Positions 16,505 to 24,788 of a stretch of DNA of 64,000 nucleotides are shown one piece after another; position 1 is the first letter of the stretch, and every line of letters starts with the position of its first letter. The translations under genes were made by a program, and so were the position numbers. The notes beneath the pieces were generated by a model. That model was not told the origin of the DNA. It did no database searches and saw nothing but the letters and a program-made list of their open reading frames with translations. The stretch lies in the NCBI GenBank assembly GCA_963797175.1, contig CAWCOL010000009.1, forward strand, positions 1,488,001-1,552,000. The letters run 5' to 3'. The stretch comes from DATLLN01 sp963797175 (GTDB lineage Bacteria; Actinomycetota; Thermoleophilia; Gaiellales; JAICJC01).

Positions 16505-17656
16505 GTGACGGATACCGGAAGCGCACTGACGGCCGCGCGAGGGGCGTTCGAGGTTCCCGCGGACGTCGCGTACTTCAACACCGCGAACATGTCGCCGCTG
16601 CTCGCCTCCGTGCGCGCGGCCGGCGAGGCGGCGGTGGCGCGGCGGGCGGCGCCGTGGATGATCGGCTCCGACGACTGGTTCACCGACGTCGAGCGGCTGC
16701 GCTCGCTGGCGGCTTGCCTGATCGGCACCGACGCCGACGGCGTCGCGCTGGTGCCCGCATCGAGCTACGGCCTGGCGATCGCGGCGCGCAACCTCACGGC
16801 GGAGCCGGGCGACCGCATCCTCGTGCTGGCCGACGAGTTCCCGTCCAACCACTACACCTGGCGGCGCTTCGCCGACGACACCGGCGCCGAGCTGGTCACG
16901 GTCGAGCGTGCCGCCGGCGAGGCCTGGACGCCGGCCGTCCTGCGGCAGATCGACGATCGCACGCGCGTTGTCGCGGTGCCGAACGTCCACTGGACGAACG
17001 GCGCGCTGGTCGATCTCGAGCCCGTCGCGGCCGCGGCGCACGACCGCGGCGCCGCGCTGGTGATCGACGCCAGCCAGTCGCTGGGCGCGATGCCGCTCGA
17101 CGTCGGCCGGCTCGATCCCGACTTCGTCGTCTCGGTGGGCTACAAGTGGCTGCTCGGGCCGCTCGGTCTCGGCCCGCTGTACGTCGCCGAGCGCCACCGC
17201 GGCGGGCGGCCGATCGAGGAGAGCTGGATCAACCGGGCCGGGTCGGAGGACTTCACCGCGCTGGTCGACTACACCGACCGCTACCAGCAGGGCGCGCGCC
17301 GCTTCGACGTCGGCCAGCGCAGCAACTTCGGGCTGGTGCCGATGGCGATCGCGGCGCTGGAGCAGCTGCTCGAGTGGCGGGTCGATGCGGTCGCCGCGGG
17401 CCTGGCCGATCTCACCGCCGGCATCGCCGCGCGGATGGGCCGGCTCGGCGTCGAGGTCATCGCCGAGGCCGAGCGCGGGCCGCACATCCTCGGCATCGAC
17501 CTCCCCGGCAACGCGACCGCCGCGGCCGTCGAGGCGATGCGCGAGCGGGGCGTGGCTGCGAGCGTCCGCGGCCGGTCGCTGCGCATCGCGCCGCACCTGC
17601 ACGTCCGCGAGTCCGACGTCGATCTGCTGGTGGACGCGATCACCGTCGCTCTCTGA
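16505..17656 (+). CDS. Class V aminotransferase-fold PLP enzyme
   Basis: 383 aa. Fold type I PLP enzyme related to cysteine desulfurases/kynureninase. N-terminal AYFNTANMSPL, PLP-ring Asp-x-Ser in VIDASQSLGAMPLDV, and Schiff-base Lys in VVSVGYKWLLGP. It lacks the desulfurase active-site Cys loop, so a lyase or aminotransferase on an unknown amino substrate is more likely. GTG 16505 lies six bases after TACGAT, giving a leaderless start; the upstream in-frame ATG at 16460 is rejected because it falls inside the preceding gene. Confidence 0.83.
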   Translation: MTDTGSALTAARGAFEVPADVAYFNTANMSPLLASVRAAGEAAVARRAAPWMIGSDDWFTDVERLRSLAACLIGTDADGVALVPASSYGLAIAARNLTAEPGDRILVLADEFPSNHYTWRRFADDTGAELVTVERAAGEAWTPAVLRQIDDRTRVVAVPNVHWTNGALVDLEPVAAAAHDRGAALVIDASQSLGAMPLDVGRLDPDFVVSVGYKWLLGPLGLGPLYVAERHRGGRPIEESWINRAGSEDFTALVDYTDRYQQGARRFDVGQRSNFGLVPMAIAALEQLLEWRVDAVAAGLADLTAGIAARMGRLGVEVIAEAERGPHILGIDLPGNATAAAVEAMRERGVAASVRGRSLRIAPHLHVRESDVDLLVDAITVAL

Positions 17657-17660
17657 GGGT

Positions 17661-18362
17661 TCAGGCCGGGTGCCGCGTCTCGTACGCGCGGACGACGAGC
17701 AGGACGGCGGTGCCCAGCAGGAGGCCGCCGACGATGTCGCTGAGCGTGTGCGCGCCCTTCAGCTGCAGTCCGGCCACGATCACCACCGCGACGGCCCAGA
17801 AGCGGCCCCTGCGCGAGGCGAACAGTCCGCCGACCAGCGCCGCCAGCAGCACCGCACGCGCCGCGTGCCCGCTTGGATACCCCGAGTTGACGCCCGCCAG
17901 CGGGCCGCCGGTGCGCCCCGCGGGGTCGTGCACGAGGACCTTGCCCAGCAACTCGATGGCCAGCGCGAATGCGAACCCGCCCACCCAGATCCAGGCGTGG
18001 CGCATCGTCCCGCGCATGTAGTCGTACGCGGCAACGGCAGCGAGGATGCAGAGCGTGACGGGGATCGTGGCCAGCCACAGGGCGACCACAAGGGGGGTGT
18101 TGAGCCAGCGCAGGAGCGCCGGCTGGTGCTGCCGCGGGCCGTGGGTGAGCGGCGTCAGGTGCTGCTCGAACCAGCGGTCGACCGGCGCCAGCACGGAGTG
18201 CTCGACGCCGATCGCGAGTAGGACGAACGCCGCCGCGACGAGGGCGACGGGCAGCAGCAGGTCGCGGTCGATCGCGGGGCGCGAGGCCGCGCGGTCGCTT
18301 TCGACCAGCCGGGCGGCGGCCGCAGATCGGCGTCCGTCCGCCAGTTCGCTCTCGCTCGCCAC
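17661..18362 (-). CDS. PAP2 family phosphatase (lipid phosphatase-like)
   Basis: 233 aa, about six helices. Motif 2 is intact (GYPSGHAARAVL), and motif 3 keeps His and Asp (GAHTLSDIVGG) but lacks the usual Ser-Arg before it (LQLKGAH). Motif 1 is a spaced variant (KVLVHDPAGR). The family dephosphorylates phosphatidate, undecaprenyl pyrophosphate or similar lipids at the outer membrane face; the motif changes make activity uncertain. GTG 18362 is the most likely start. The gene is convergent with the PLP enzyme, four bases apart. Confidence 0.78.
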   Translation of the reverse strand: MASESELADGRRSAAAARLVESDRAASRPAIDRDLLLPVALVAAAFVLLAIGVEHSVLAPVDRWFEQHLTPLTHGPRQHQPALLRWLNTPLVVALWLATIPVTLCILAAVAAYDYMRGTMRHAWIWVGGFAFALAIELLGKVLVHDPAGRTGGPLAGVNSGYPSGHAARAVLLAALVGGLFASRRGRFWAVAVVIVAGLQLKGAHTLSDIVGGLLLGTAVLLVVRAYETRHPA

Positions 18363-18448
18363 CCCTCGAACCCCCCGGATCGAGTTTGTCGGGAGCACAG
18401 CGTACGCGGTCCAGGTCGCCGGGGGAAGCACTCGCAGGCACGGATTCG

Positions 18449-19267
18449 TCACACGATGCGAACCGGCGTGCCCACCGGCATCAGCCGGGCGAGCCGCAGG
18501 ATGGCGGCATTCCGCATGCGGATGCACCCGTGCGAGACCGCGCCCGGGAGCAGCCCGGGCTGGTCGGTGCCGTGGATGCCGATGAAGCCGCCGCCCGGCC
18601 AGTCGGTCAGCACCGCCGAGCGGGCGCTCGTTCCGAACGCGATCGGCCCGTAGAACGGGCTGGCGAAACGGGTCAGCCGGTCGCGGACGTAGAACGAGCC
18701 GGCCGGTGTCGGCCAGTACGGACGCCCGACGCCGACCCGTGTGCGGAACACGACGCGGCCGTCGCGGGTGAGCGTCGCGGTGCGCCGGGCGCGGTCGACG
18801 ACGAGCCGGGTGCGCACCCGGTGGTAGGCGCCGAGCAGGTCGCGGTCGATCCATCCGGTGCTGCCGTTGGGGAGGATCGGGAGGCGTACCTTGACCCAGA
18901 CGTTGCCGTCGCCGGTGCGCCGCTGGACGAGTGCCAGCACGAGGTTGTCTGTGCCCTCCGGCGTGCGGGTCGAGACCGTGGCGACCACGGGCGATGTGCG
19001 CTCCGGGAGGCGGTGTGCCGCCGCAGCGCGCAGCACCGGCGCCCACCGCGCGGCGCCGTCGGCGCCGGTCAGCGTGACGACCGCCGGGCCGGGCTGCGGG
19101 AGCTTGTCGCTGAAGGCAGCGGCGATGCGGCCGAGGTCGGCGGGCCGCCCGGCGGGGTCGCCGGCTGTCGGACCTCCCCTGCCGCCGAGGGCGACGGCGA
19201 CCGTTAGCGCCGCGGCGCCGGCGGCGGCGAGGAGCAGCCATCGTCCCCGCCGGCGGCGGTCAGCCAT
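18449..19267 (-). CDS. L,D-transpeptidase (YkuD) family protein
   Basis: 272 aa. N-terminal membrane anchor or signal (residues 8-28), a roughly 120-residue linker domain, and a C-terminal YkuD catalytic domain. Active-site motifs: HGTDQPGLLPGAVSHGCIRM, with nucleophilic Cys and both His. It forms 3-3 peptidoglycan cross-links or anchors proteins to the wall. The start overlaps the end of the upstream ferritin-like gene by eight bases, so the pair is one transcript. Confidence 0.92.
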   Translation of the reverse strand: MADRRRRGRWLLLAAAGAAALTVAVALGGRGGPTAGDPAGRPADLGRIAAAFSDKLPQPGPAVVTLTGADGAARWAPVLRAAAAHRLPERTSPVVATVSTRTPEGTDNLVLALVQRRTGDGNVWVKVRLPILPNGSTGWIDRDLLGAYHRVRTRLVVDRARRTATLTRDGRVVFRTRVGVGRPYWPTPAGSFYVRDRLTRFASPFYGPIAFGTSARSAVLTDWPGGGFIGIHGTDQPGLLPGAVSHGCIRMRNAAILRLARLMPVGTPVRIV

Positions 19268-19955
19268 TGAAAGGCGGATCCTTCGAGGCCGACGTCACCG
19301 GGTCGCTGACGAAGCCCGTCTGTCGCACGGCCGCCATCACCTGGTCGCGGTCGAGCGGGTGGTCGAACGGGCCCTTGGTCGGCGGCCACCCCGCCAGGCG
19401 TCGCGCCCACGAGGTGTGCCGCGCCTCGACGGTGTGGATGGCGAGCGCCGCCTCCAGCACGTGCGTGCCCTGGATCGCCGGCGCCTGGCCCTTGTAGGCG
19501 GCGACGCCGGTCTCCTCGAGGGAGATGGCCGTGGTGATGAACGGCTCGGGCTTGGCCGTCGTGTCGCCGAAGTCGAACGCCGGTCGCTTCACCGCCTTCC
19601 CGCCGAGGACGCCGGCGAGGGCGGTGACGTGTGCGCGTTCGTGCGCTCCGACCACGTGGGCGAAGTGCGCGTAGTCGCCGCGCAGGTGGCCGCGCCGTTC
19701 CGCCTCGGTGTAGAACGCCGCCTCGAGGTACTCCAGGCTGAGCGCGAAGTTCAGGATGTCCACGTCGCTCGCGCTCGCGGCCTGGGCTGGGTCCGCCAGC
19801 GCGGCGAAGGCGCCGGCGGCGGCGACCATCCCGCCCGCCGCCGCGGCCCGCCGCAGGAAGGCGGCGCGGGTGACGGGGTCGAGCCGGGCGGCGGCCTCGC
19901 CGATCGCCTCGTCGCGATCCAGCGTGGAGAGCCGGAGATGTCGGTCGGACTGCAT
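19260..19955 (-). CDS. Ferritin-like secreted protein, copy 1
   Basis: 231 aa. A twin-Arg-like segment (FLRRAAAAGGMVAAAG) precedes the four-helix ferritin-like domain (about 65-215). The helices carry Glu/His pairs typical of a di-iron site: LSLEYLEAAFY, VGAHERAHV, ISLEETGVAAY and HTVEARHTSW. It probably binds or oxidises iron outside the membrane; true function unproven. A strong AAGGAGG precedes ATG 19955. About 40% identical by eye to the neighbour at 20133-20780, so this is a tandem duplicate with the 165-bp repeat in between. Confidence 0.82.
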   Translation of the reverse strand: MQSDRHLRLSTLDRDEAIGEAAARLDPVTRAAFLRRAAAAGGMVAAAGAFAALADPAQAASASDVDILNFALSLEYLEAAFYTEAERRGHLRGDYAHFAHVVGAHERAHVTALAGVLGGKAVKRPAFDFGDTTAKPEPFITTAISLEETGVAAYKGQAPAIQGTHVLEAALAIHTVEARHTSWARRLAGWPPTKGPFDHPLDRDQVMAAVRQTGFVSDPVTSASKDPPFNG

Positions 19956-19968
19956 CGGATTCCTCCTT

Positions 19969-20133
19969 GATGGTTGATTCCCCGAGCTTCACGTCTCTGT
20001 GAGGGGCCCAGCGAGGCCCAGACGCCACGCGCGTCCTTGAACAGGCTTCATCCAGCCTGCCCTGTGGACGCCCACGTCGTCTGGACGACGCCGGGCCGCT
20101 CCCAGAGCCACGGATCCCGTGGAACCAACCATC
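19969..20133 (-). repeat. 165-bp intergenic palindromic element, copy A
   Basis: The ends are inverted repeats (GATGGTTGGTTCC at 20133-20121 on the minus strand; GGAATCAACCATC at 19981-19969). It aligns ungapped to copy B (56964-57128) at roughly 87% identity. Read on the minus strand, in the direction of the flanking ferritin genes, it folds into a long rod hairpin whose helices are conserved in B despite substitutions. It begins on the last base of the upstream stop codon and ends at the ribosome site of the downstream gene, so it is probably transcribed between them. Confidence 0.85.
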
Positions 20134-20780
20134 TAGCTTCGGATGAAGCCGGTCTGGTTGACCGCCGCGAGCACCTGCGACCTGGTCATGGCCTCGTCGA
20201 ATGCGACCGAGGCCGGAGGCCGGCCCGCGATGCCGCGGATCCATGCCGCATGGCGCGCCTCGACCGAGACGATCATGGCGGCGAGCCCGCGGCCGGCCGG
20301 CGTCAGGTTCGGGCCCTGGCCGTTGTACGCGGCGACGCCGAGATCCTCGATCGCGATCGCCGCCGCCGTGAACGCGGCCTGGTCGGTCGTCGCCGACCCG
20401 AAGTCGAACCGGGGCCTGGCGACGGCCGAGCTGCCCAGAGCCTTTCGCAGAAACGCGACATGGTCGACCTCGTGCTGGCGGGCGACGCTGGCGAAGACCG
20501 CGGTCTCGCCGGTCAGCGTGTGGCTCGCGTCAGCCGCGTCGTAGAACGACTGCTCGAGGTACTCGAGCGTGAGGGCGAAGTTCCAGATGGCGACGTCGCC
20601 CTGCTTCGACGGCGCCGCGCCGGCTGCGAGCGGGCCGCCGCTGCGGAGCAGCAGGACGGCCGCGGCGGCCACACCACCCGCGCCAAGCAGCTCCCGCCTG
20701 CCCAGGCGGTGCACCCGCTCGGCCGCGTCGCGGACGCCGCCGTCCACGTCCATGGCGGCCACGGTCGTCGGGATCCTCAT
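20133..20780 (-). CDS. Ferritin-like secreted protein, copy 2
   Basis: 215 aa. A twin-Arg-like leader (HRLGRRELLGAGGVAAAAVLL) precedes a ferritin-like four-helix domain with Glu/His positions matching copy 1 (LTLEYLEQSFY, ARQHEVDHVAF, IAIEDLGVAAY, VSVEARHAAW). ATG 20780 is chosen for its GGAGGCG ribosome site; an in-frame extension to 20840 has none. First gene of a probable ferritin-ferritin-L,D-transpeptidase transcript. Confidence 0.82.
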   Translation of the reverse strand: MRIPTTVAAMDVDGGVRDAAERVHRLGRRELLGAGGVAAAAVLLLRSGGPLAAGAAPSKQGDVAIWNFALTLEYLEQSFYDAADASHTLTGETAVFASVARQHEVDHVAFLRKALGSSAVARPRFDFGSATTDQAAFTAAAIAIEDLGVAAYNGQGPNLTPAGRGLAAMIVSVEARHAAWIRGIAGRPPASVAFDEAMTRSQVLAAVNQTGFIRS

Positions 20781-20867
20781 CAACGCCTCCTCCGAAAGTT
20801 CCAGCGCACCAGGTTCGGAGCGGAGCCGCGGCGGGTTCACCGGCTGTGAGCCGGCTCACAAGTGCGT

Positions 20868-21227
20868 CTAGGCCGTGTAGCCGACGCGCGCCAGGGCGCG
20901 CTGGACGAGGTCCTCCAGGCTGGCCTCGACCAGCGGCGGATCCTCGGCCGCATCGAGCAACTCGCGCACCAGCGCCTCCAGCTCGGCGCGATGTGCGGGC
21001 TCGTCCTCGGCGGCGGCGACCGCGACCGAGCCGCGCCGTCCGGGCAGCCAGCTGTGCGGTGCCGGCTGCGGCGTCAGCTCGAGCAGGCGGCCGTCGGCGT
21101 CATAGCCGACGGCGCTCTCCGAGAGCGATCCCGGCGTCAGGTTCTCCGCCGCCGCCTCGGCCGAGCTGAAGAGGTGGATGGTCGTGCCGTCGTCGATCAC
21201 GAGCGGCGCTGTCGCATCCACGGGCAT
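20868..21227 (-). CDS. Hypothetical protein
   Basis: 119 aa, acidic, cytoplasmic. An N-terminal beta-rich part (LVIDDGTTIHLFSSAEAA, VGYDADGRLLEL) is followed by an alpha-helical Glu/Leu-rich C-terminus (AELEALVRELLDAAEDPP). No family recognised. The coding frame is supported by codon pattern and by TAGAGT six bases before ATG 21227 (leaderless). The upstream neighbour on the same strand ends nine bases away. Confidence 0.6.
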   Translation of the reverse strand: MPVDATAPLVIDDGTTIHLFSSAEAAAENLTPGSLSESAVGYDADGRLLELTPQPAPHSWLPGRRGSVAVAAAEDEPAHRAELEALVRELLDAAEDPPLVEASLEDLVQRALARVGYTA

Positions 21228-21236
21228 CCGCCGACT

Positions 21237-21557
21237 CTACACGGAGGAGCGGCGGCCACCGGCGACCGTGGCGAACGCCGCGTCGGTCACGGCCGTGTGC
21301 ACCGGGTCGGTGCTGTAGCACGTGGAGAGCGCGAGCAGGCCGGCGAGGTTGAGGTGCACCGCCTCGATGTCCTCGTCGCGCACGCAGCGCAGGCAGATCG
21401 CCGCGCCCAGCAGCCGACGGCTGGTGTGCCACTGGTGCAGTTCCTCGACGTCGATCCGGCCGTCAGCCTCCGGCTGCGGGTGGAGCCGGCCGCACCGCGA
21501 GCACGGAGGATGCGGATCGGGGTCGGGCCGATGGATGCGCAGGCCGCCAGGCTGCAT
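21237..21557 (-). CDS. Hypothetical protein with two CxxC pairs
   Basis: 106 aa. CSRCG near residue 19 and CLRC near residue 56 could form a zinc ribbon; the rest is helical with no known domain. AAGGACG before ATG 21557 is a plausible ribosome site. It sits head-to-tail with the hypothetical gene at 20868-21227, suggesting a two-gene unit. Function not assigned. Confidence 0.58.
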   Translation of the reverse strand: MQPGGLRIHRPDPDPHPPCSRCGRLHPQPEADGRIDVEELHQWHTSRRLLGAAICLRCVRDEDIEAVHLNLAGLLALSTCYSTDPVHTAVTDAAFATVAGGRRSSV

Positions 21558-21671
21558 CGCACGTCCTTCTGGAAGCTGAGCGCCGGGCGGGAGCTTCGCC
21601 GCGGCGGGTGTTCCTTCGGATTGTCATCCGCCGGGCGGCGTCTGTATGTCCCCGATCGGGGTGACTCACAT

Positions 21672-21716
21672 CGTTCACCAACGTTCAGGCGGCCGTAAGG
21701 TTGGCGCAAGGCCGCC
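21672..21716. promoter_or_regulatory. Paired direct repeats upstream of the beta-propeller gene
   Basis: CGTTCA at 21672 and 21682 (10-bp period), then GTAAGG at 21695 and GCAAGG at 21706 (11-bp period), plus an inverted GGCGGCC (21688-21694) / GGCCGCC (21710-21716). Direct repeats one helical turn apart are the usual binding sites of OmpR-type regulators, and one is encoded 1.1 kb downstream. TAAGGT at 21696-21701 may be a -10. Confidence 0.45.
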
Positions 21717-21767
21717 CCGCGATCGTCCCCACCCGAACCGTCAAACGACGACTCTGGAGGTACGGGA

Positions 21768-22835
21768 ATGCGACGACTCGTGTCGATGATCGGGCTGGCA
21801 GCCGCCGCGGTGCTGGTCGCACCCGCGGCCGCGTTCGCCCATGGCGCGGTGTACGTGTCCACCAATGCCACATCAGGCAACGCGGTGCAGATCCTGCACC
21901 GGGCCGGCGACGGCTCGCTGCACGCCGGCGGGCTCGTCGCCACCGGCGGGAAGGGCACCGGCGCCGGGCTCGGCTCGGAGGGCGCCGTCACGCTCTCGAC
22001 CGACGGCCACTGGCTGTTCGTGGTCAACGCCGGGAGCGACAGCCTGACCTGGCTCCGGGTCACCGCCGGTGGCGGCCTGGTTCGGGCGGGGTCGGTGTGG
22101 ACGCATGGCACCACGCCGGTCAGCGTCACCCAGTCCGGCGGACTCGTCTACGTTGTCAACTCCGGCAGCGCGAGCATCGCCGGATTCCGGATCGGCAGCG
22201 GCGGGCTGCACTTCCTGACCGGATCGGTCCGGCAGCTGAGCGACCCGGGAGCCACGCCGGCCGAGATCGCCTTCCGCCCCGGCGGCGGCGTCCTGGCCGT
22301 GACCGAGAAGGCGACGAGCACGGTGGACACCTTCCACGTGCGCTCGAACGGCAGGCCGTCGGCGGGGATCTTCACCGCCTCCAGCGGCTCGACCCCGTTC
22401 GGCTTCGCGTTCGCCGGCCCGACGCTGATCGTCAGCGAGGCCGTTGCCAGCGCGGCGACGTCGTACCACGTCGGCCCGGCCGGCGGCCTGCACACGATCA
22501 GCGCCTCGGTGCTGGACGGCCAGGCCTCGGCATGCTGGGTGGCGACCACCCGTGACGGCCGCTACGCGTTCGTGTCCAACACGGCCGCCGGGACGATCTC
22601 GAGCTACGGCGTGGGCACCGGCGGCGGTCTGCGGCTGGCCCGCTCGGCAGCCGCCGGCATGGGCAGCGGCAGCGCCCCCGGCGACTCCGCGTTCGACGCC
22701 TCCGACGCGCACCTGTACGTGCTGGACGGCGCCGGCCACCGCGTGGTCGGGTTCGCCCGCTCCGGCGCGGCGCTCGCCCCGGTCGGCGCGTCCGTGACGC
22801 TCCCGGCCTCGGCAGCGGGGCTGGCAGCGCGCTAG
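21768..22835 (+). CDS. Secreted lactonase-family beta-propeller protein
   Basis: 355 aa. Signal peptide (cleavage near AFA-HG, residue 24), then a 6-phosphogluconolactonase/Lvr-like seven-bladed propeller with repeated blade patterns (VTLSTDGHWLFVVNAGSDSL, FVSNTAAGTISSYGV, FDASDAHLYVLDG). Export argues against a pentose-phosphate role; a binding or surface function is more likely. A GGAGG ribosome site precedes ATG 21768. It is upstream of the two-component genes and may be their target. Confidence 0.82.
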   Translation: MRRLVSMIGLAAAAVLVAPAAAFAHGAVYVSTNATSGNAVQILHRAGDGSLHAGGLVATGGKGTGAGLGSEGAVTLSTDGHWLFVVNAGSDSLTWLRVTAGGGLVRAGSVWTHGTTPVSVTQSGGLVYVVNSGSASIAGFRIGSGGLHFLTGSVRQLSDPGATPAEIAFRPGGGVLAVTEKATSTVDTFHVRSNGRPSAGIFTASSGSTPFGFAFAGPTLIVSEAVASAATSYHVGPAGGLHTISASVLDGQASACWVATTRDGRYAFVSNTAAGTISSYGVGTGGGLRLARSAAAGMGSGSAPGDSAFDASDAHLYVLDGAGHRVVGFARSGAALAPVGASVTLPASAAGLAAR

Positions 22836-22842
22836 GGGAATG

Positions 22843-22878
22843 CGCCCGGGCGGAGGGGGAGACCCTTTCGCCCGGGCG
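22843..22878 (+). terminator. Hairpin between the propeller and response-regulator genes
   Basis: CGCCCGGGCG occurs at 22843-22852 and again at 22869-22878. Because the unit is self-complementary, the two copies can form a 10-bp stem with a 16-base loop. A partial terminator or attenuator is inferred from position; no T-run follows. Confidence 0.4.
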
Positions 22879-22902
22879 GATCCTGGGCGAGACTTCACCG
22901 TG

Positions 22903-23580
22903 ATGAACGAGCTGGTGCTGGTGGTGGACGACGAGGACATGGTGCGCGAGGTGCTCGCGCGCTACCTCGAGCGTGAGGGCTACCGGGTGGCCGCGGCCGC
23001 CGATGGCGGCTCCGCCCTGGCCCTGGCCGAGCGCGACCGGCCGGACGTGGTGCTGCTCGACCTGATGCTCCCCGGCGTGGACGGCCTCTCCGTCCTGCGC
23101 CGCCTGCGGGCCGGGGGCGACCCGGCCGTGATCGTGCTGACCGCACGCGGCGACGAGGTGGATCGCGTGCTCGGCCTCGAGCTGGGCGCGGACGACTACG
23201 TCGTCAAGCCGTTCTCGCCGCGGGAGGTGGTGGCCCGGGTGCGGGCCGTGCTGCGCCGCGGCGCGGGCGCCGCGCCGCCGCCGCCGATCCACGCCGGCGA
23301 GATCGTGCTCGACCCTGCGCGGCGCAGCGTCGAGCTGGCCGGTGAGGACGTACCGATGACCCGCAAGGAGTTCGACCTGCTGGCCCACCTGGCGGCCAAC
23401 CCGCGGCAGGTGTTCAGCCGCGTCCAGCTGCTCGACGCCGTCTGGGGGCACACCTGGGAGGGCAGCGCCGAGACGGTGACGGTGCACGTCCGCCGCCTGC
23501 GGGAGAAGATCGAGCGCACGCCCTCGAAGCCCGAGCACCTGCTCACCGTGCGCGGCGTGGGGTACCGGTTCGAGCCGTGA
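22903..23580 (+). CDS. OmpR/PhoB-family response regulator
   Basis: 225 aa. Receiver domain (1-115) with the acidic pair DDED, phospho-acceptor Asp in VVLLDLMLP, Thr in IVLTARG and Lys in YVVKPFSP. The C-terminal winged helix (about 130-225) has the recognition region SAETVTVHVRRLREKIE. ATG 22903 is preferred; an in-frame extension to 22840 would encode a non-conserved Gly/Pro tail. The stop overlaps the kinase GTG (23577-23580). Confidence 0.92.
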   Translation: MNELVLVVDDEDMVREVLARYLEREGYRVAAAADGGSALALAERDRPDVVLLDLMLPGVDGLSVLRRLRAGGDPAVIVLTARGDEVDRVLGLELGADDYVVKPFSPREVVARVRAVLRRGAGAAPPPPIHAGEIVLDPARRSVELAGEDVPMTRKEFDLLAHLAANPRQVFSRVQLLDAVWGHTWEGSAETVTVHVRRLREKIERTPSKPEHLLTVRGVGYRFEP

Positions 23581-24788
23581 GGACGACGCTCCGCACCATT
23601 GCGCTGATCGCCGGAGTCGCGCTGGCGGCGCTGGCCACGGGGCTCGCCGCATCCGCCTGGCTGGGGATGAACGACGGCAACCTCGCCCACGCCGTGCTGC
23701 TGCTGGCGCCGGCGGCTGTCGCCACCATCGCCGCGGCCGCCCTGGCCCGGCCGCTGGTCGCCCGCCTGCCCAGCGCCCTCTCCTTCGCCGCGGTGGGAGC
23801 GGCCGCTGCGCTGGTCAGCGTGGTCAACTTCGCCGTGCTCTCCCACCTGATGGTGGTGCAGAAGGGCAGCACCGCCACGCTCCTGCTGCTGCTCGCCTAC
23901 GCGGTGCTGGTCGCGGTCGCCGCCTCGTTCAGCCTGGCGCGGACGTCGTCGCGCGCGGTCGATCGCGTCGCCACCGTCGCCGCGCGCGTCGGCGAGGGCG
24001 ACCTGTCTGCCCGGGTCGGCGAGCTGGACGGCAGCGCCGAGCTGCGCGGGCTGGCGGCGGCGATCGACGCGATGTCGGAGCGGCTCGAGCTGGCGGCGGA
24101 GCGCGAGCGGGTCGTGGACGACCAGCGCCGCGACCTGATGGTGGCGGTCTCGCACGACCTGCGCACGCCGCTCGCCAGCCTCCGTGCGATGACCGAGGCG
24201 ATCGAGGACCGGGTGGTGACCGAGCCGGACGACCTGCGCCGGTATGCGGGCGAGATGCACCGCTCGGTGATGGCGCTGTCGGCCCTCGTGGACGACCTCT
24301 TTCAGCTGGTGCAGCTCGACGCCGCCTCGCTGGCGGGCGAGGCGCGGAGCGCGCGGCTGTCCGACGTCGTCTCCGGCGCTGCCGATGCCGTGCGGGGGGC
24401 CGCGCTGGCGCGCGGGGTCGCGATCGAGGTGCGCCTGGGCCCGGCGGCCGCCAGCCCCTGCTCGCCCCGGCTCACCCGCGTCGTCCAGAACCTGCTGGAC
24501 AACGCCGTCCGCCACTCCCACGACGGCGGCCGCGTCGTCGTGGCCGCGACGGCCGACACCGGCAGCCTCCACCTCACCGTCGAGGACGAGGGCGAGGGCA
24601 TCGATCCGGGCGACTCGGAGCGCATCTTCGAGCCGTTCTGGCGGGGGGACGCCTCGCGCCGCGGCTCCGGCGCCGGGCTGGGGCTGTCGCTGGCGCGGCG
24701 GATCGTCGAGGCGCTGGGGGGCGGGATCGCCGCCCGCAGCGAGCTGGGCGGCGGCACCACCTTCGCCGTCACCCTGCCGCTGGGCTGA
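23577..24788 (+). CDS. Sensor histidine kinase, partner of the upstream regulator
   Basis: 403 aa. Four N-terminal helices without a large extracytoplasmic loop (residues 7-125), a HAMP-like segment (VGEGDLSARVGELDG), an H-box VSHDLRTPLASL, and an intact ATPase with N (NLLDNAVRHS), G1 (DEGEGID) and G2 (GAGLGLSLARRIVE) boxes. The short sensing region suggests intramembrane or membrane-state sensing. The end overlaps the convergent P1 peptidase by 20 bases. Confidence 0.92.
   Translation: MRTTLRTIALIAGVALAALATGLAASAWLGMNDGNLAHAVLLLAPAAVATIAAAALARPLVARLPSALSFAAVGAAAALVSVVNFAVLSHLMVVQKGSTATLLLLLAYAVLVAVAASFSLARTSSRAVDRVATVAARVGEGDLSARVGELDGSAELRGLAAAIDAMSERLELAAERERVVDDQRRDLMVAVSHDLRTPLASLRAMTEAIEDRVVTEPDDLRRYAGEMHRSVMALSALVDDLFQLVQLDAASLAGEARSARLSDVVSGAADAVRGAALARGVAIEVRLGPAAASPCSPRLTRVVQNLLDNAVRHSHDGGRVVVAATADTGSLHLTVEDEGEGIDPGDSERIFEPFWRGDASRRGSGAGLGLSLARRIVEALGGGIAARSELGGGTTFAVTLPLG

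Noticed and set aside
19969..20133. Repeat copy A as a riboswitch-type leader for the downstream ferritin gene
   Set aside because: Copy B lies upstream of its neighbour's -10 element, so it cannot be in that gene's leader; a shared leader function does not fit both copies.
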